The notes: generated from the letters alone by a model not told the origin. A DNA stretch of 64,000 nt from Nitrosomonas marina (GCF_900110145.1 NZ_FOCP01000007.1:103803-167802), one strand, 5' to 3'; shown: positions 41,908-52,130, counted from the stretch's first letter. Program-made: numbers and translations.

Positions 41908-44595
41908 TCAATGTGCCTGCTCCCAGTTTTTTCCGGCTCCTACATCTACCAGCAGCGGCACGTCAAGATCAATGACACGACACATGCGATCCGGAAGCTC
42001 CGACTTGACTATATCAACTTCACCGTCAGGAACTTCCAGCACCAGTTCGTCATGAACTTGCATGATGAGCTGGCTTTGTAATTTTGTCTGTGATAACCAC
42101 TGATGCACAGCAATCATTGCCAGTTTGATAATATCTGCAGCCGTTCCCTGCATGGGCGCGTTAATCGCTGCACGCTCTGCCCCTTGCCGCCGACTCCCAT
42201 TCGCACTACCGATATCCGGCAGCCATAATCTGCGGCCCAGCACTGTTTCGACGAATCCACAGGACTTTGCATTCTCGCGAGTACGCTGCATGTAGTCGGC
42301 AACACCCGGATACCGGGAAAAATATCGGTCCATGTACATGCGCGCCGCACTGCGTTCAATTCCCAATTGCGCAGCGAGACCGTATTCTGACATTCCGTAA
42401 ATCAGGCCGAAATTGATGACCTTGGCATAACGGCGTTGTTCCGGATCAATTTCTTCTGGTGGCAGCGCAAAAATTTCTGATGCTGTAGCGCGATGAATAT
42501 CTTCACCAGCTGCAAAAGCATCAAGCAGTGCCCTATCTTTGGAGATATGCGCCATGATACGCAATTCGATCTGAGAATAATCCGCAGAAATAATCTGACT
42601 GCCGGGCGGCGCGATAAACGCTTCTCGAATTCGTCGGCCTTCCTGCGTTCGAACCGGGATGTTCTGCAAATTCGGATCCGAACTTGCCAGACGACCGGTC
42701 ACAGCAACTGCCTGCGCATAATTGGTATGCACTCTTCCTGTTTTCGAGTTAATCATCTGCGGCAATTTATCAGTATACGTCGATTTCAATTTAGCGAGCG
42801 CTCGATAATCAAGCAGTATTTTGGGCAGAGGATAGTCCAGGGCCAGTTTTTGAAGCACATCCTCATTTGTGGAGGGAACACCTTTCGGCGTTTTCTTAAT
42901 TACCGGCAATTTAAGCTGCTCGAAAAGAATTTCTTGAATTTGTTTTGGGGAATTCAGATTAAACGGTTGACCGGTTATCTTGTATGCCTGTTGTTCCAGA
43001 AGTATCATTTTTTCGTTCAGTGCTTCGCTCTGCTTCCGTAAAAGCTGCTGGTCGAGCAACACCCCCTGACGTTCCATTTCAAACAATACCGCCATCGCTG
43101 GCATTTCGATATGCCGGTAAATATAATCCTGCCTGGGGTCAGCCTGAATTTTAGGATACAGATACTGATGAAGCCGCAGTGTCACATCGGCATCTTCCGC
43201 GGCATAATGGGTGGCAGTTTCCACGGATACCTGACTGAAAGCGAGACGTTGCGCCCCCTTCCCGGTTACTTCATCATAACTGACAGTTTTAACATCCAGG
43301 TGTCGTTGCGCCATACTATCCATATTATGGGGCCTGTGCGACTCCAGCACATACGATTGCAACAGCGTGTCATGCTCGATACCATCGAACCGGATGCCAT
43401 GATTGGCAAACACATGTTTATCGTACTTCAGATTCTGTCCCAATTTGGGTTTATCCATATTTTCAAGCCAGGGTCTGAGCCGCTCGACAACATAATTCAT
43501 TTCCAACTGTTGCGGTGCATCAAGATAGTCGTGCATCAGCGGAAGATAAGCTGCATGCTGGCTTTCCACAGACAATGAAATACCAACCAATTTTGCCTCC
43601 ATGGGATTCAGACTGGTCGTTTCGGTATCAATAGACACCAGATCGGCATTATTCAATCTGTCCACCCACTCATTCAATGCTGCTTCCGTCAATATGGTCT
43701 GATACACAACCGGTGTAGCTGGAGGCTGCGCGGTGGCGTTCTCCCCATCCTGTTGCCTGAGTTCCTGAAGTGCCGTTTTCATACCCAGTTCTTCGTAAAG
43801 CGCTGCCAGCCGTTCGGTATCCTGCGGGTTTTGTGTAAGCTCAGTGACTGCAACCGGCAATTCGACATCACACTTGATCTTTACCAGTTTTCGCGCGGTG
43901 TCAAACCAGTCCAGCGCCCTGCGCAGGTTTTCACCCACGATACCCTTGATCTCAATTGCATGCGCTATGATGTTCTCCAGTGAGCCATACTGGGTGAGCC
44001 ACTTCACAGCGGTTTTAGGGCCCACTTTTTCGACACCGGGAATATTATCGGTACTGTCTCCGACCAGCATCAGATAATCAAGCATTTGATCAGGCCTGAC
44101 ACCAAACTTGTTATACACCCGCTGCTCGTCGAGCACATCATTATTCATGGTGTTGACCAATGTGATATGCGCATTCACCAGTTGTGCGATATCCTTGTCC
44201 CCGGTAGAAATAATACAGCGCATTTCCGCTGCTTCGGCCTGCTTTGCCAGCGTGCCTATCACATCGTCAGCTTCTACTCCGTCAATAGCCAGAATTGGCC
44301 ACCCCATCGCCTCGATACAAGCGTGCAACGGTTCAATCTGTACGATCAGGTCTTCGGGCATCGACGGCCGGTGCGCCTTGTATTGCGGATAGATTTCATC
44401 GCGAAAAGTTTTACCTTTTGCATCAAACACGCACGCGCTATAATCCGCATGATAATCCTTGTGCAAACGGCGTAACATGTTGAGAACGCCATGAATAGCA
44501 CCTGTTGGCTTGTTGTGTTGGCTGCGCAGATCAGGCAGCGCGTGATAAGCCCGGTACAGGTAAGACGAAGCATCAACCAGCAATAACGTTTTCAT
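41908..44595 (-). CDS. polA: DNA polymerase I
   Basis: An 895-residue repair and Okazaki-fragment polymerase. In order: a 5'-3' exonuclease domain (about residues 1-290), a 3'-5' exonuclease domain with DTETTSL preserved so proofreading looks intact, and the family A polymerase domain with SADYSQIELRIMAH and the VHDELVLEVP catalytic motif. I chose the ATG at 44595 (MKTLLLVDASSYLYRAYHAL); the frame is open to 44643 but that part overlaps the divergent gene. Confidence 0.96.
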   Translation of the reverse strand: MKTLLLVDASSYLYRAYHALPDLRSQHNKPTGAIHGVLNMLRRLHKDYHADYSACVFDAKGKTFRDEIYPQYKAHRPSMPEDLIVQIEPLHACIEAMGWPILAIDGVEADDVIGTLAKQAEAAEMRCIISTGDKDIAQLVNAHITLVNTMNNDVLDEQRVYNKFGVRPDQMLDYLMLVGDSTDNIPGVEKVGPKTAVKWLTQYGSLENIIAHAIEIKGIVGENLRRALDWFDTARKLVKIKCDVELPVAVTELTQNPQDTERLAALYEELGMKTALQELRQQDGENATAQPPATPVVYQTILTEAALNEWVDRLNNADLVSIDTETTSLNPMEAKLVGISLSVESQHAAYLPLMHDYLDAPQQLEMNYVVERLRPWLENMDKPKLGQNLKYDKHVFANHGIRFDGIEHDTLLQSYVLESHRPHNMDSMAQRHLDVKTVSYDEVTGKGAQRLAFSQVSVETATHYAAEDADVTLRLHQYLYPKIQADPRQDYIYRHIEMPAMAVLFEMERQGVLLDQQLLRKQSEALNEKMILLEQQAYKITGQPFNLNSPKQIQEILFEQLKLPVIKKTPKGVPSTNEDVLQKLALDYPLPKILLDYRALAKLKSTYTDKLPQMINSKTGRVHTNYAQAVAVTGRLASSDPNLQNIPVRTQEGRRIREAFIAPPGSQIISADYSQIELRIMAHISKDRALLDAFAAGEDIHRATASEIFALPPEEIDPEQRRYAKVINFGLIYGMSEYGLAAQLGIERSAARMYMDRYFSRYPGVADYMQRTRENAKSCGFVETVLGRRLWLPDIGSANGSRRQGAERAAINAPMQGTAADIIKLAMIAVHQWLSQTKLQSQLIMQVHDELVLEVPDGEVDIVKSELPDRMCRVIDLDVPLLVDVGAGKNWEQAH

Positions 44596-44610
44596 TAAAT
44601 TTAAATTCCT

Positions 44611-45330
44611 ATGAGCCTGCAAAATAAACCCGCCATGTCTCAATCTGTTGAAAAAGCATGGTCAGCAAGAGAATCATGGCGCCTGTTCGGCATTATGGCA
44701 GAATTTGTCGAAGCAACGGAAAGACTAGACGCAATTCAGCCTGCTGTAAGCATTTTTGGCAGCGCCCGCACAAAACCGGACCACCCGTACTACAAATTGA
44801 CGGAGCAGATAACACGACTCCTCTCGGATGCCGGTTTTTCGGTGATTTCAGGCGGTGGACCGGGTATTATGGAAGCAGCCAACAAAGGGGCTTTTTTTGG
44901 ACAGGCGCCGAGTGTCGGCTTAAACATTCAACTGCCCAATGAGCAGCGCCGCAACGCCTATCAGGATATCAGTCAGTCATTTCGTCACTTTTTCGCCCGT
45001 AAATATATGTTTGTCAAATTTGCCACGGCTTATGTTGTTATGCCGGGCGGATTCGGCACACTTGACGAGCTTATGGAAGCGTTGACGCTGATACAAACCG
45101 GAAAAACGCGCAAGATGCCCATTATTCTGGTCTGTTCAGATTACTGGAAAGGCATGATAGACTGGTTCCACGATACGCTGATTCATGAAGGATTTATCTC
45201 ACCCGAGGACATGAATCTCATCCAGGTGATTGACGAACCTGATAACGTAGTACATGCTATTTTTAAATATTATGAATCCCGCGGTTTCGAACCTAACGCC
45301 GAGGAACGCGAAATCCAGTTGAATCTGTAG
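44611..45330 (+). CDS. LOG-family protein (TIGR00730 type)
   Basis: A 239-residue protein of the lysine-decarboxylase-like LOG family, with the nucleotide-binding motif SGGGPGIMEAANKGAF and the PGGFGTLDELMEALT motif. Proteins of this family cleave nucleoside 5'-monophosphates to the base and ribose 5-phosphate (cytokinin-activating enzymes in plants; PpnN in bacteria). A second ATG at 44635 is possible as start. It diverges from polA with only 15 bp between starts. Confidence 0.88.
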   Translation: MSLQNKPAMSQSVEKAWSARESWRLFGIMAEFVEATERLDAIQPAVSIFGSARTKPDHPYYKLTEQITRLLSDAGFSVISGGGPGIMEAANKGAFFGQAPSVGLNIQLPNEQRRNAYQDISQSFRHFFARKYMFVKFATAYVVMPGGFGTLDELMEALTLIQTGKTRKMPIILVCSDYWKGMIDWFHDTLIHEGFISPEDMNLIQVIDEPDNVVHAIFKYYESRGFEPNAEEREIQLNL

Positions 45331-45429
45331 TAACCAACTGAAACTAATTTAGGTAGAATACAGGTACTGTCTGAAAGGATAACTTTTACGCTTACATAAC
45401 CGATACCCAGCAATATCAGCGCAACCGTC

Positions 45430-45828
45430 ATGTACCGAATATTATCAATTTTACTGCTTTGTATTTCGTTGTTCTGCGCCATGCCGCTGATAGCGCAATC
45501 CAACATACCCAAAAATCTGGTACCATTGCCTGAAATTCCGGAATTACCCGAACTCTCAGACTCTGACTTGCCAGAATTAGCGCCGCCTCCGCCGTTGCCA
45601 CCCGACATGGAAATTGATCCGGATCTGGAACCGCAAATCACTATTATCAGACGTGGGGAGGACACGATTGAGGAATACCGCATCAATGGTGAACTTCACA
45701 TGATCAAGGTCATTCCCCGTGTTGGATTTCCTTATTACCTGGTCCGCAACCGCGGCCGTCTAAATTCGCACACTGGCGAACCTGGCAGCAATGTCAGCGT
45801 GCCCATGTGGCGTATTCTGGAATTCTAA
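45430..45828 (+). CDS. DUF2782 secreted protein
   Basis: A 132-residue protein with a signal peptide (about residues 1-24), a Pro/Leu/Asp/Glu-rich linker with several LPEL repeats, and a C-terminal DUF2782 domain (EPQITIIRRGEDTIEEYRIN, then IKVIPRVGFPYYLV). The family's function is unknown. It is usually found between polA and thrB in betaproteobacteria, as here. It may act in the periplasm or at the membrane. Confidence 0.85.
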   Translation: MYRILSILLLCISLFCAMPLIAQSNIPKNLVPLPEIPELPELSDSDLPELAPPPPLPPDMEIDPDLEPQITIIRRGEDTIEEYRINGELHMIKVIPRVGFPYYLVRNRGRLNSHTGEPGSNVSVPMWRILEF

Positions 45829-45923
45829 AATTGGTGAAACGCGGCAGTATCTGTGAATCTTCTATCTGTTTTTACTTAAGCGACAGAAATAACATAATAT
45901 ATTGATATTTCAGCTGCAAACGC

Positions 45924-46874
45924 ATGTCCGTCTATACACCTGTCACAGAAAACCAGCTCTCCGACTGGCTGAGTAATTACGCACTGGGAAACCTGATCAG
46001 TCTGCAAGGTATTTCTTCAGGCATCGAAAATACTAATTTTTTCGTTACCACCACCCAAGGACGGTTTGTACTCACATTATTTGAGAAATTAACCGCAACC
46101 GAGCTTCCCTACTATCTGAATTTAATGGCGCACCTGTCCAGCCATCGGATTCCATGCCCCAACCCTGAACCCATGCTGGATGGTGGTCTATTCGGCGAAC
46201 TTAACGGAAAGCCGGCCACAATTGTGACCTGTTTACCCGGAAAATCGCTGGAGAATCCCACAACAGACCATTGTGTTCAGGTTGGCAGAATGCTGGCGCA
46301 AATGCATGTTTACGGACAAACCTATCAAGCATATATGGAGAATCCACGCGGATTAAAATGGTGGCAGGACAAAGCGCCAGAGATCAAACCTTATCTGAAC
46401 ACGGATGATCAAACGCTGCTTGATAACGAAATCAGATATCAATTATCCCATCAGTTTCAGCAACTGCCCATGGGGGTCATTCATGCAGACCTCTTTCGAG
46501 ACAATATTTTATTTACCGACCACAGTATTGGCGGCGTAATCGATTTTTACTTCGCCTGTAACGATAGTTTATTATACGATCTGGCTATTGTTGTGAATGA
46601 CTGGTGCAATACTGAGAACAGAATACTGGATGATGCGCGAACTCTAGCGCTGCTTGAAGCCTATCACAGCATACGGCCACTGTCTCCGCTGGAGCATCAA
46701 TTATGGCCTGCAATGCTGCGAGCAGGTGCGCTGCGTTTCTGGGTCTCGCGGTTGTATGATTTATATTTACCTCGTCCGGGAGAATTGACACATGCCAAAG
46801 ACCCTGATGATTTTAAAATATTGCTGCATAATCACGCAAAGCATGAGTCGCAACTCGAGCAGCTCTGGATCTAG
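45924..46874 (+). CDS. thrB: Homoserine kinase (ThrB type II)
   Basis: A 316-residue kinase with the aminoglycoside phosphotransferase-like fold, the form used by beta- and some gammaproteobacteria in place of the GHMP-type ThrB. It phosphorylates homoserine in threonine synthesis. The catalytic loop is [13 protein letters not shown] with the Asp base, and the Mg-binding Asp is in GGVIDFYFA. The N-terminus [15 protein letters not shown] is typical. Confidence 0.94.
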   Translation: MSVYTPVTENQLSDWLSNYALGNLISLQGISSGIENTNFFVTTTQGRFVLTLFEKLTATELPYYLNLMAHLSSHRIPCPNPEPMLDGGLFGELNGKPATIVTCLPGKSLENPTTDHCVQVGRMLAQMHVYGQTYQAYMENPRGLKWWQDKAPEIKPYLNTDDQTLLDNEIRYQLSHQFQQLPMGVIHADLFRDNILFTDHSIGGVIDFYFACNDSLLYDLAIVVNDWCNTENRILDDARTLALLEAYHSIRPLSPLEHQLWPAMLRAGALRFWVSRLYDLYLPRPGELTHAKDPDDFKILLHNHAKHESQLEQLWI

Positions 46875-46885
46875 GACCAGCAGCG

Positions 46886-46905
46886 CTACACAATTTATAG
46901 TGTAG
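46886..46905 (+). terminator. Stem-loop after thrB
   Basis: CTACAC (46886-46891) pairs with GTGTAG (46900-46905) across an AATTTATA loop, followed by TATTCTT. It lies 12 bp after the thrB stop. The stem is short and the T-tract is imperfect. Confidence 0.4.
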
Positions 46906-46957
46906 TATTCTTAAATTTAAACAGACACAAAAAGAACTGATAACTGGAGATACATTA

Positions 46958-47962
46958 ATGGAAATTCATCAACTCAGTGCTAAATATGGATGGCATTGGA
47001 TTGCCAATGGCTTTCATATGTTCCGTAAAGCACCGATGATCTGGGTGCTGGTATGCTTCACGCTGCTGCTGATAGCCATGACGCTGGCACTGATTCCAGT
47101 ACTCGGACAATTTATTTTTACACTGATTTCACCTGTCTTTCTGGCTGGTATTATGATTGGCTGCCGGGAACAAGAGCAAGGCAGGCAACTCGAAATTGTT
47201 CATCTGTTCATTGCATTTAAAACCAACGTCGCCTCGCTGGTAACTGTTGGCGGTATTTATCTGATCGGCCAGGTATTGATTATCGGTCTGGTCATGATGA
47301 TAGGCGGAAGCCAGATGACAGACATGCTGTTATACGGTAAACGAGTCGACGAAAATGAGTTGATTACAGTGATGGACAATATGCTGACCGCATCACTGGT
47401 GGCCTTATTGCTTTCGATTCCCTTGATGATGGCGGCATGGTTCTCTCCGTTACTGGTCGTTTTCCATAATCTACAGCCGATACCGGCGATGAAAAAAAGC
47501 TTTTTCGCCTGTTTAAAGAATATTATTCCGTTTCAACTGTATGGCATATTGCTGATCATTTTCTCCATCTTTGCGCTAATGCCCTACGGAGTCGGTCTGG
47601 TAATACTGATCCCAACCATTTTCGCATCGATTTATGTCAGCTATAAAAATATATTTTTGGGTGAAGAAGTTAAAATTTCGGACGATTTTTACCCGAAAAC
47701 AGATTATCAGCAGGCAAACTGGTCAGATGAGCCCGATGAATCCGGACCTGCTCAAAAAGAAGAAAGCGACGCAAAAAGCAATCAAAGCAAAATATCGGTT
47801 GAAAAAAGCCCACTTGAAGCCGAAGGCGATATTGTTGAATGTCATCAATGCAAGATACTGATTCCCAAAGAAGAAGCCATACGCTTCAATGGGCGCTTTT
47901 TCTGTAGTGACGAGCATTTCCGGGAATATCAGGACAGTCTGGATAGCGACACAAAGAAATAA
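46958..47962 (+). CDS. BPSS1780-family membrane protein with C-terminal PP0621-like zinc ribbon
   Basis: A 334-residue protein. Residues 1-235 form a polytopic membrane domain with about six hydrophobic segments, as in the BPSS1780 family normally found next to thrB/polA. A charged linker follows, and then a C-terminal module at about residues 290-325 with ECHQCK...RFFCSDEH. This looks like the small PP0621 family domain (CxxC...YCSxEH), which is usually a separate protein. The function of both parts is unknown. The ribosome site TGGAG precedes the start. Confidence 0.8.
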   Translation: MEIHQLSAKYGWHWIANGFHMFRKAPMIWVLVCFTLLLIAMTLALIPVLGQFIFTLISPVFLAGIMIGCREQEQGRQLEIVHLFIAFKTNVASLVTVGGIYLIGQVLIIGLVMMIGGSQMTDMLLYGKRVDENELITVMDNMLTASLVALLLSIPLMMAAWFSPLLVVFHNLQPIPAMKKSFFACLKNIIPFQLYGILLIIFSIFALMPYGVGLVILIPTIFASIYVSYKNIFLGEEVKISDDFYPKTDYQQANWSDEPDESGPAQKEESDAKSNQSKISVEKSPLEAEGDIVECHQCKILIPKEEAIRFNGRFFCSDEHFREYQDSLDSDTKK

Positions 47963-48131
47963 ACCAGAGCCAGCAGCCCGATTATTGTCAACATTAAGAT
48001 GGCCAGCTACTAATCGGGCACCAGGCCTGTTTCTACGACACGGACTGACGCTGTCAAGGCTGCTTGAGACCGCCTGAATGACCACCGACAGAGAAATAAC
48101 TGACAATCAGCAAATTAACTGCTGTAGATAT

Positions 48132-48521
48132 TTACCGCTTTGATTGTTTGCGTTCGTTGACGACGGTAGTTTCTTCAATAATCTCCGCGTCTTCGACAAT
48201 ACCGGATTTTGTAGATTGCTCGCTATCTGACGACCATTCAGCCTGTGAAGCGTTCGTCTGCTGATGTGCTGAACGACGATATTTTTTACGCAGCCACCAT
48301 ATTCTCACACCAATAACAACAGCTATAATGGAAAACAGGGCCACAAAAATGGTAAAAAAGAATACACCCAACACCGCCAGCAGCGCCAAAACCGGAATCA
48401 GCAGTGCTAGTGCGACCCAGCGATTAATCGGTGGCACTGGCGCGCGGCCCCGGGCATCCTCTCCCTGTTGCTCGTAGCTGGATATTCTTCTGATGATTAT
48501 TCTGCGCTGCTCATCATTCAT
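48132..48521 (-). CDS. Conserved small membrane protein of unknown function
   Basis: A 129-residue protein. An N-terminal hydrophilic part (MNDEQRRIIIRRISSYEQQG) precedes two closely spaced hydrophobic segments at about residues 30-75, and an acidic/Ser-rich tail follows. I do not recognise the family. Its ATG overlaps the pepP stop by four bases (ATGA type), so it is translated with pepP and belongs to the amgK-murU-pepP unit. Confidence 0.7.
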   Translation of the reverse strand: MNDEQRRIIIRRISSYEQQGEDARGRAPVPPINRWVALALLIPVLALLAVLGVFFFTIFVALFSIIAVVIGVRIWWLRKKYRRSAHQQTNASQAEWSSDSEQSTKSGIVEDAEIIEETTVVNERKQSKR

Positions 48522-49831
48522 TGCATTAACTCCTCTATCTCTGTCACAGTTTTGGGTGCCGCAGCGGTTAAAAGTTCATTGCCGTCAGCTGTAATCAATG
48601 CATCATCTTCAATGCGCACGCCAATATCCCAGAAATGCTGCGGCACATTTTCAGCAGGACGGATATAGCAACCCGGCTCGACAGTTAATGTCATGCCGGG
48701 TTGCAATATCCGCCATTCGCCCTGCTGTTTGTATTCCCCCACGTCATGCACGTCCATACCCAGCCAGTGACCCGTGCGGTGCATATAAAAACGTTTGTAA
48801 TCTTCCGATTCCAGCACGCTTTCAACACTTCCCTGACACAACCCAAAATCGATAAACCCCTGTGCCAGAATCCGCAGCGCCGCCTGGTGTGGATCGTCCC
48901 AGGTGTTTCCGGGCCTGGCCTGATCAATCGCCGCCATCTGCGCAGATAACACCAGTTGATAAATATCTTTCTGTACTGGAGAAAACCGGCCATTGACCGG
49001 GAAGGTGCGTGTGATATCAGAAGCGTAGCCTTCCAGTTCACATCCGGCATCGATCAGCAGCAGATCGCCACGGTTTAATTGCGCGCAATTTTCGATATAG
49101 TGAAGAATACAGGCATTGGCGCCGCCAGCGACAATGGACGTATACGCGGGTGAACGCGCACCAAAACGGTAAAAGGTATGCATCAATTCGGCTTCTATTT
49201 CATATTCGTATCTGCCGGGACGCGTAGCCTGCATCGCCTGTCGGTGTGCTTGTGTTGAAATATCGGCCGCACGACGCATGATCTGCAGCTCGCTGTCATC
49301 CTTGATCAGACGCATCTCGTCCAGCAATATACGATAATCATGAATTTCACCGGGTACCGCAACTCCGTTACGGTTTTGTGCACGCACCTGATTGAGCCAG
49401 CCGGCAATACGCTGGTCCCAGGTCGCATCATTCCCAAAAGCAGAATACACTGCGGTCTGATTTGCCAGCAACTCCGGAAGTTTCTGGTCTATCTCTGAGA
49501 TAGGGTACGCTTCATCAAACCCGAACTCTTCCATGGCACGATCCGGACCAAAACGAAACCCATCCCAGATTTCACGTTCAGGATCTTTCGCGCGGCAAAA
49601 CAAAATGCACCTGGCGGATTCCGACTGCTCCGCTACTATAGCCAGGACCGCTTCCGGTTCCTTAAATCCGGTTAGGTAATAGAAATAGCTGTCAAAACGA
49701 TAAGGATAATGCGCATCCCGGTTTCGCAACCGTTCGGGGGCTGTCGGAATGACCGCAACACCGTTCCCCATCATTGACGCCAGTTGCTTGCGTCGTTTCA
49801 AAAACTGTTCAATCTTTTCCATTGGTACCAT
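48518..49831 (-). CDS. pepP: Xaa-Pro aminopeptidase
   Basis: A 437-residue metallopeptidase of the pita-bread fold that removes an N-terminal residue preceding proline. The N-terminal domain (about residues 1-170) is followed by the catalytic domain. The metal ligands are in LLIDAGCELEGYASDITRTF (two Asp), GHWLGMDVHD (His), TVEPGCYI (Glu) and GVRIEDD (Glu). A second in-frame ATG at 49822 is equally plausible as start. It is 6 bp below murU. Confidence 0.95.
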   Translation of the reverse strand: MVPMEKIEQFLKRRKQLASMMGNGVAVIPTAPERLRNRDAHYPYRFDSYFYYLTGFKEPEAVLAIVAEQSESARCILFCRAKDPEREIWDGFRFGPDRAMEEFGFDEAYPISEIDQKLPELLANQTAVYSAFGNDATWDQRIAGWLNQVRAQNRNGVAVPGEIHDYRILLDEMRLIKDDSELQIMRRAADISTQAHRQAMQATRPGRYEYEIEAELMHTFYRFGARSPAYTSIVAGGANACILHYIENCAQLNRGDLLLIDAGCELEGYASDITRTFPVNGRFSPVQKDIYQLVLSAQMAAIDQARPGNTWDDPHQAALRILAQGFIDFGLCQGSVESVLESEDYKRFYMHRTGHWLGMDVHDVGEYKQQGEWRILQPGMTLTVEPGCYIRPAENVPQHFWDIGVRIEDDALITADGNELLTAAAPKTVTEIEELMQ

Positions 49832-49836
49832 TTACT

Positions 49837-50553
49837 TTAACATGACTGGCCGCTGTTCGCATGCCGGGTATACATCAATCTGTCCAGTTGCATCAACCTG
49901 TCTGGCGTTCCAATATCAAGCCAGGTTCCCGGAAAATATTCACCTGTCACACATGCATTATCAATCGCTGTATGCAATATGGGCGCCAGTTTAACCGGTA
50001 TGCCGGGTATAACGTCCTTGAACAGCAATGGATGATAAATACCAATTCCGCTGAACGTCAGCCGGTTTTCACCGGTTAATGCCACTTTTCCCTGTTTCAA
50101 CTTGAAATCACCCGAGTCATGATGCGGCGGATTGTCGACCAGAACCAGATGTGCAAGTTGAGCCGGGGCGCTGCGGTGCATGGTCTGCAATATCGGCAAC
50201 AGGGTCGCGTAATCGAACTCGCAATACACATCCGCATTAACAACCATAAAAGGACGATTACAATCTTCCCCAGTCAATAGCAGCAGCGCATTCGCGATAC
50301 CACCCGCAGTTTCCAGCACTTTCTTTTCTGGCGAGTAGGCAATACGGACACCGTATTGATCGCCACGGCCCAGTGCGTCTTCGATCATTGCGCCAAGATA
50401 CGCATGGTTAATGACGATATGTCGGAAACCTGAATCAGCAAGGCTGCTGATCTGGTATTCGATTAGCCGGCGTCCGCCAGCCCGCAACAACGGCTTTGGC
50501 TGTGCATCCGTTAGCGGACGCATACGCTCACCGCGTCCGGCGGCCAGAATCAT
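49837..50553 (-). CDS. murU: N-acetylmuramate alpha-1-phosphate uridylyltransferase
   Basis: A 238-residue nucleotidyltransferase with the signature MILAAGRGERMRPLTDAQPKPLL. The VVNADVYCEFDY segment contains the metal-binding Asp, and GTWLDIGTPDRL closes the protein. Next to amgK it fits MurU, which makes UDP-MurNAc from MurNAc-1-phosphate and bypasses the early Mur pathway. I chose the ATG at 50553, where the family begins; the frame is open to 50613, overlapping amgK. Confidence 0.85.
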   Translation of the reverse strand: MILAAGRGERMRPLTDAQPKPLLRAGGRRLIEYQISSLADSGFRHIVINHAYLGAMIEDALGRGDQYGVRIAYSPEKKVLETAGGIANALLLLTGEDCNRPFMVVNADVYCEFDYATLLPILQTMHRSAPAQLAHLVLVDNPPHHDSGDFKLKQGKVALTGENRLTFSGIGIYHPLLFKDVIPGIPVKLAPILHTAIDNACVTGEYFPGTWLDIGTPDRLMQLDRLMYTRHANSGQSC

Positions 50554-50572
50554 TGCCCGGTACGGAACGGAT

Positions 50573-51574
50573 TCAGAAAGTGTAACCAACTCTCCGCTCC
50601 GGATTACAGCCATTCAGCTCATCCAGCAGATTGAGCAGGCAATTCAGCTCTCGGTAACGTTCGCAAGCTTTACGTAAATACTGCATCACCACAGGCATGT
50701 CATCCAGATAAGCCTGTTTACCGTCACGATATGCCAGACGTGCAAAAATACCAAGCACCTTGATATGGCGCTGCACCCCCATCCATTCAAAATCACGATA
50801 AAAATCGCCAAAATCCTGTTGTACCGGTAATCCGGCCCGGCGCGCCTTTTCCCAGTATCGTATCGCCCAATCGAGAATCTGCTCCTCTTCCCACTGAATA
50901 TAAGCATCCTTGAACAGGGAAACAAGGTCATAAGTTACTGGACCTACTACGGCATCCTGAAAATCGAGAATACCCGGATTGGGTTCGGAGACCATCAGAT
51001 TGCGCGAATGAAAGTCCCGATGCACAAAAACACGCGGTTGTGCAAGACTGTTTTGCAGTATGCATGCAAACACCTGCTCAAGCACAGCTTTTTGTTTATC
51101 ATTCAGTTCAGTCCGCAAATGACAGGCTATATACCACGCTGGAAAAAGATCCAGCTCGTTTCGCAGCAGCTTTTCGTCATAAGCGGGTAAATTTTCCAGT
51201 ATCTGTGTCAGCTGCATGTTGATCAGTGCATCCGTTGCCTCACCGTATAACCGGGACGCCGTTTCCGGCTGTTCGGTAAGTGCTTGCAGGTAGGTGAGAT
51301 TACCCAGATCGGACAATAGCAAAAACCCCTGTGATGTATCCTGTGCGCATATTTCCGGGACATGGACCGCATCTGCCAGTAGCTGCGCCACATGAATAAA
51401 CGGTGCACAATCTTCCTGCACTGGCGGCGCATCCATGGCAATCCATGATTCATGGCCGACCTGTATACGAAAATAACGCCGGAAACTGGCGTCCGCCGAA
51501 GCAGGCCGCAACACAAACTGCCTACCCGGGAACTGCTGTGCCACCCAATTTTCAAGGAGTTGTAAACGATTCAT
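50573..51574 (-). CDS. amgK: Anomeric MurNAc/GlcNAc kinase (AmgK-like)
   Basis: A 333-residue kinase of the aminoglycoside phosphotransferase fold, with the catalytic loop VFVHRDFHSRNLMV and the Mg-binding Asp in GILDFQDAVVGPVTYDLVSL. Beside murU this matches AmgK, which phosphorylates the C1 hydroxyl of MurNAc in the cell-wall recycling route described in Pseudomonas putida. It heads the amgK-murU-pepP-orf129 run. The gene often lies beside lptD, but here it diverges from ubiK. Confidence 0.85.
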   Translation of the reverse strand: MNRLQLLENWVAQQFPGRQFVLRPASADASFRRYFRIQVGHESWIAMDAPPVQEDCAPFIHVAQLLADAVHVPEICAQDTSQGFLLLSDLGNLTYLQALTEQPETASRLYGEATDALINMQLTQILENLPAYDEKLLRNELDLFPAWYIACHLRTELNDKQKAVLEQVFACILQNSLAQPRVFVHRDFHSRNLMVSEPNPGILDFQDAVVGPVTYDLVSLFKDAYIQWEEEQILDWAIRYWEKARRAGLPVQQDFGDFYRDFEWMGVQRHIKVLGIFARLAYRDGKQAYLDDMPVVMQYLRKACERYRELNCLLNLLDELNGCNPERRVGYTF

Positions 51575-51815
51575 ACTCTATGTTAAAACGCACCCGGACT
51601 GTTTAGGGATGACCCTGTCATTAAATCCTGTTACGATAAAAACTGACCGGTATATACTTATCCAGAAAGAGACAACCGCAGATAACACTAATTAATCATA
51701 TGCGTATACAATCCAGTCGTCACCACGGTCAGTTGACCAGTCTGTGATTTTATCACGTTGCTGTTGTTTCCCCTTAATATTGGCTGTCACTAAATATCAA
51801 ATCATGGAGAACACA

Positions 51816-52130
51816 ATGCTCAACAAAAATGTCATAGAAGAAATCAATTCAAAAGTCAGTGAAATTCTGCAAAACAGCCCGGCAAAAGATGTTGAAAAAA
51901 ACATGCGCGCCGTAATGTCTGGTGTTTTCTCCCGCCTGGACCTGGTAACAAGGGAAGAGTTTGATGTACAACACGAAGTGCTGTTGCGCACACGTGAAAA
52001 ACTGGTTCAGCTAGAAGCCAAAGTCAAAGAACTGGAGCAACAACTCGGCCTGCCTGAAATGGAAAAACAATCGGAAACCGATACCAGAACCGGACAAACT
52101 GCAGACACCGATCCGGCGCAGACCGTCTAG
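51816..52130 (+). CDS. ubiK: Ubiquinone biosynthesis accessory factor UbiK
   Basis: A 104-residue BMFP-domain (DUF526) protein, mostly helical with a C-terminal coiled coil (about residues 50-80, LLRTREKLVQLEAKVKELEQ). UbiK helps the cytoplasmic Ubi complex in ubiquinone synthesis. I chose the ATG at 51816 because GGAG lies eight bases upstream and MLNKNVIEE is the natural N-terminus; the frame is open to 51744. The tail is Thr/Asp/Gln-rich and variable. Confidence 0.88.
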   Translation: MLNKNVIEEINSKVSEILQNSPAKDVEKNMRAVMSGVFSRLDLVTREEFDVQHEVLLRTREKLVQLEAKVKELEQQLGLPEMEKQSETDTRTGQTADTDPAQTV

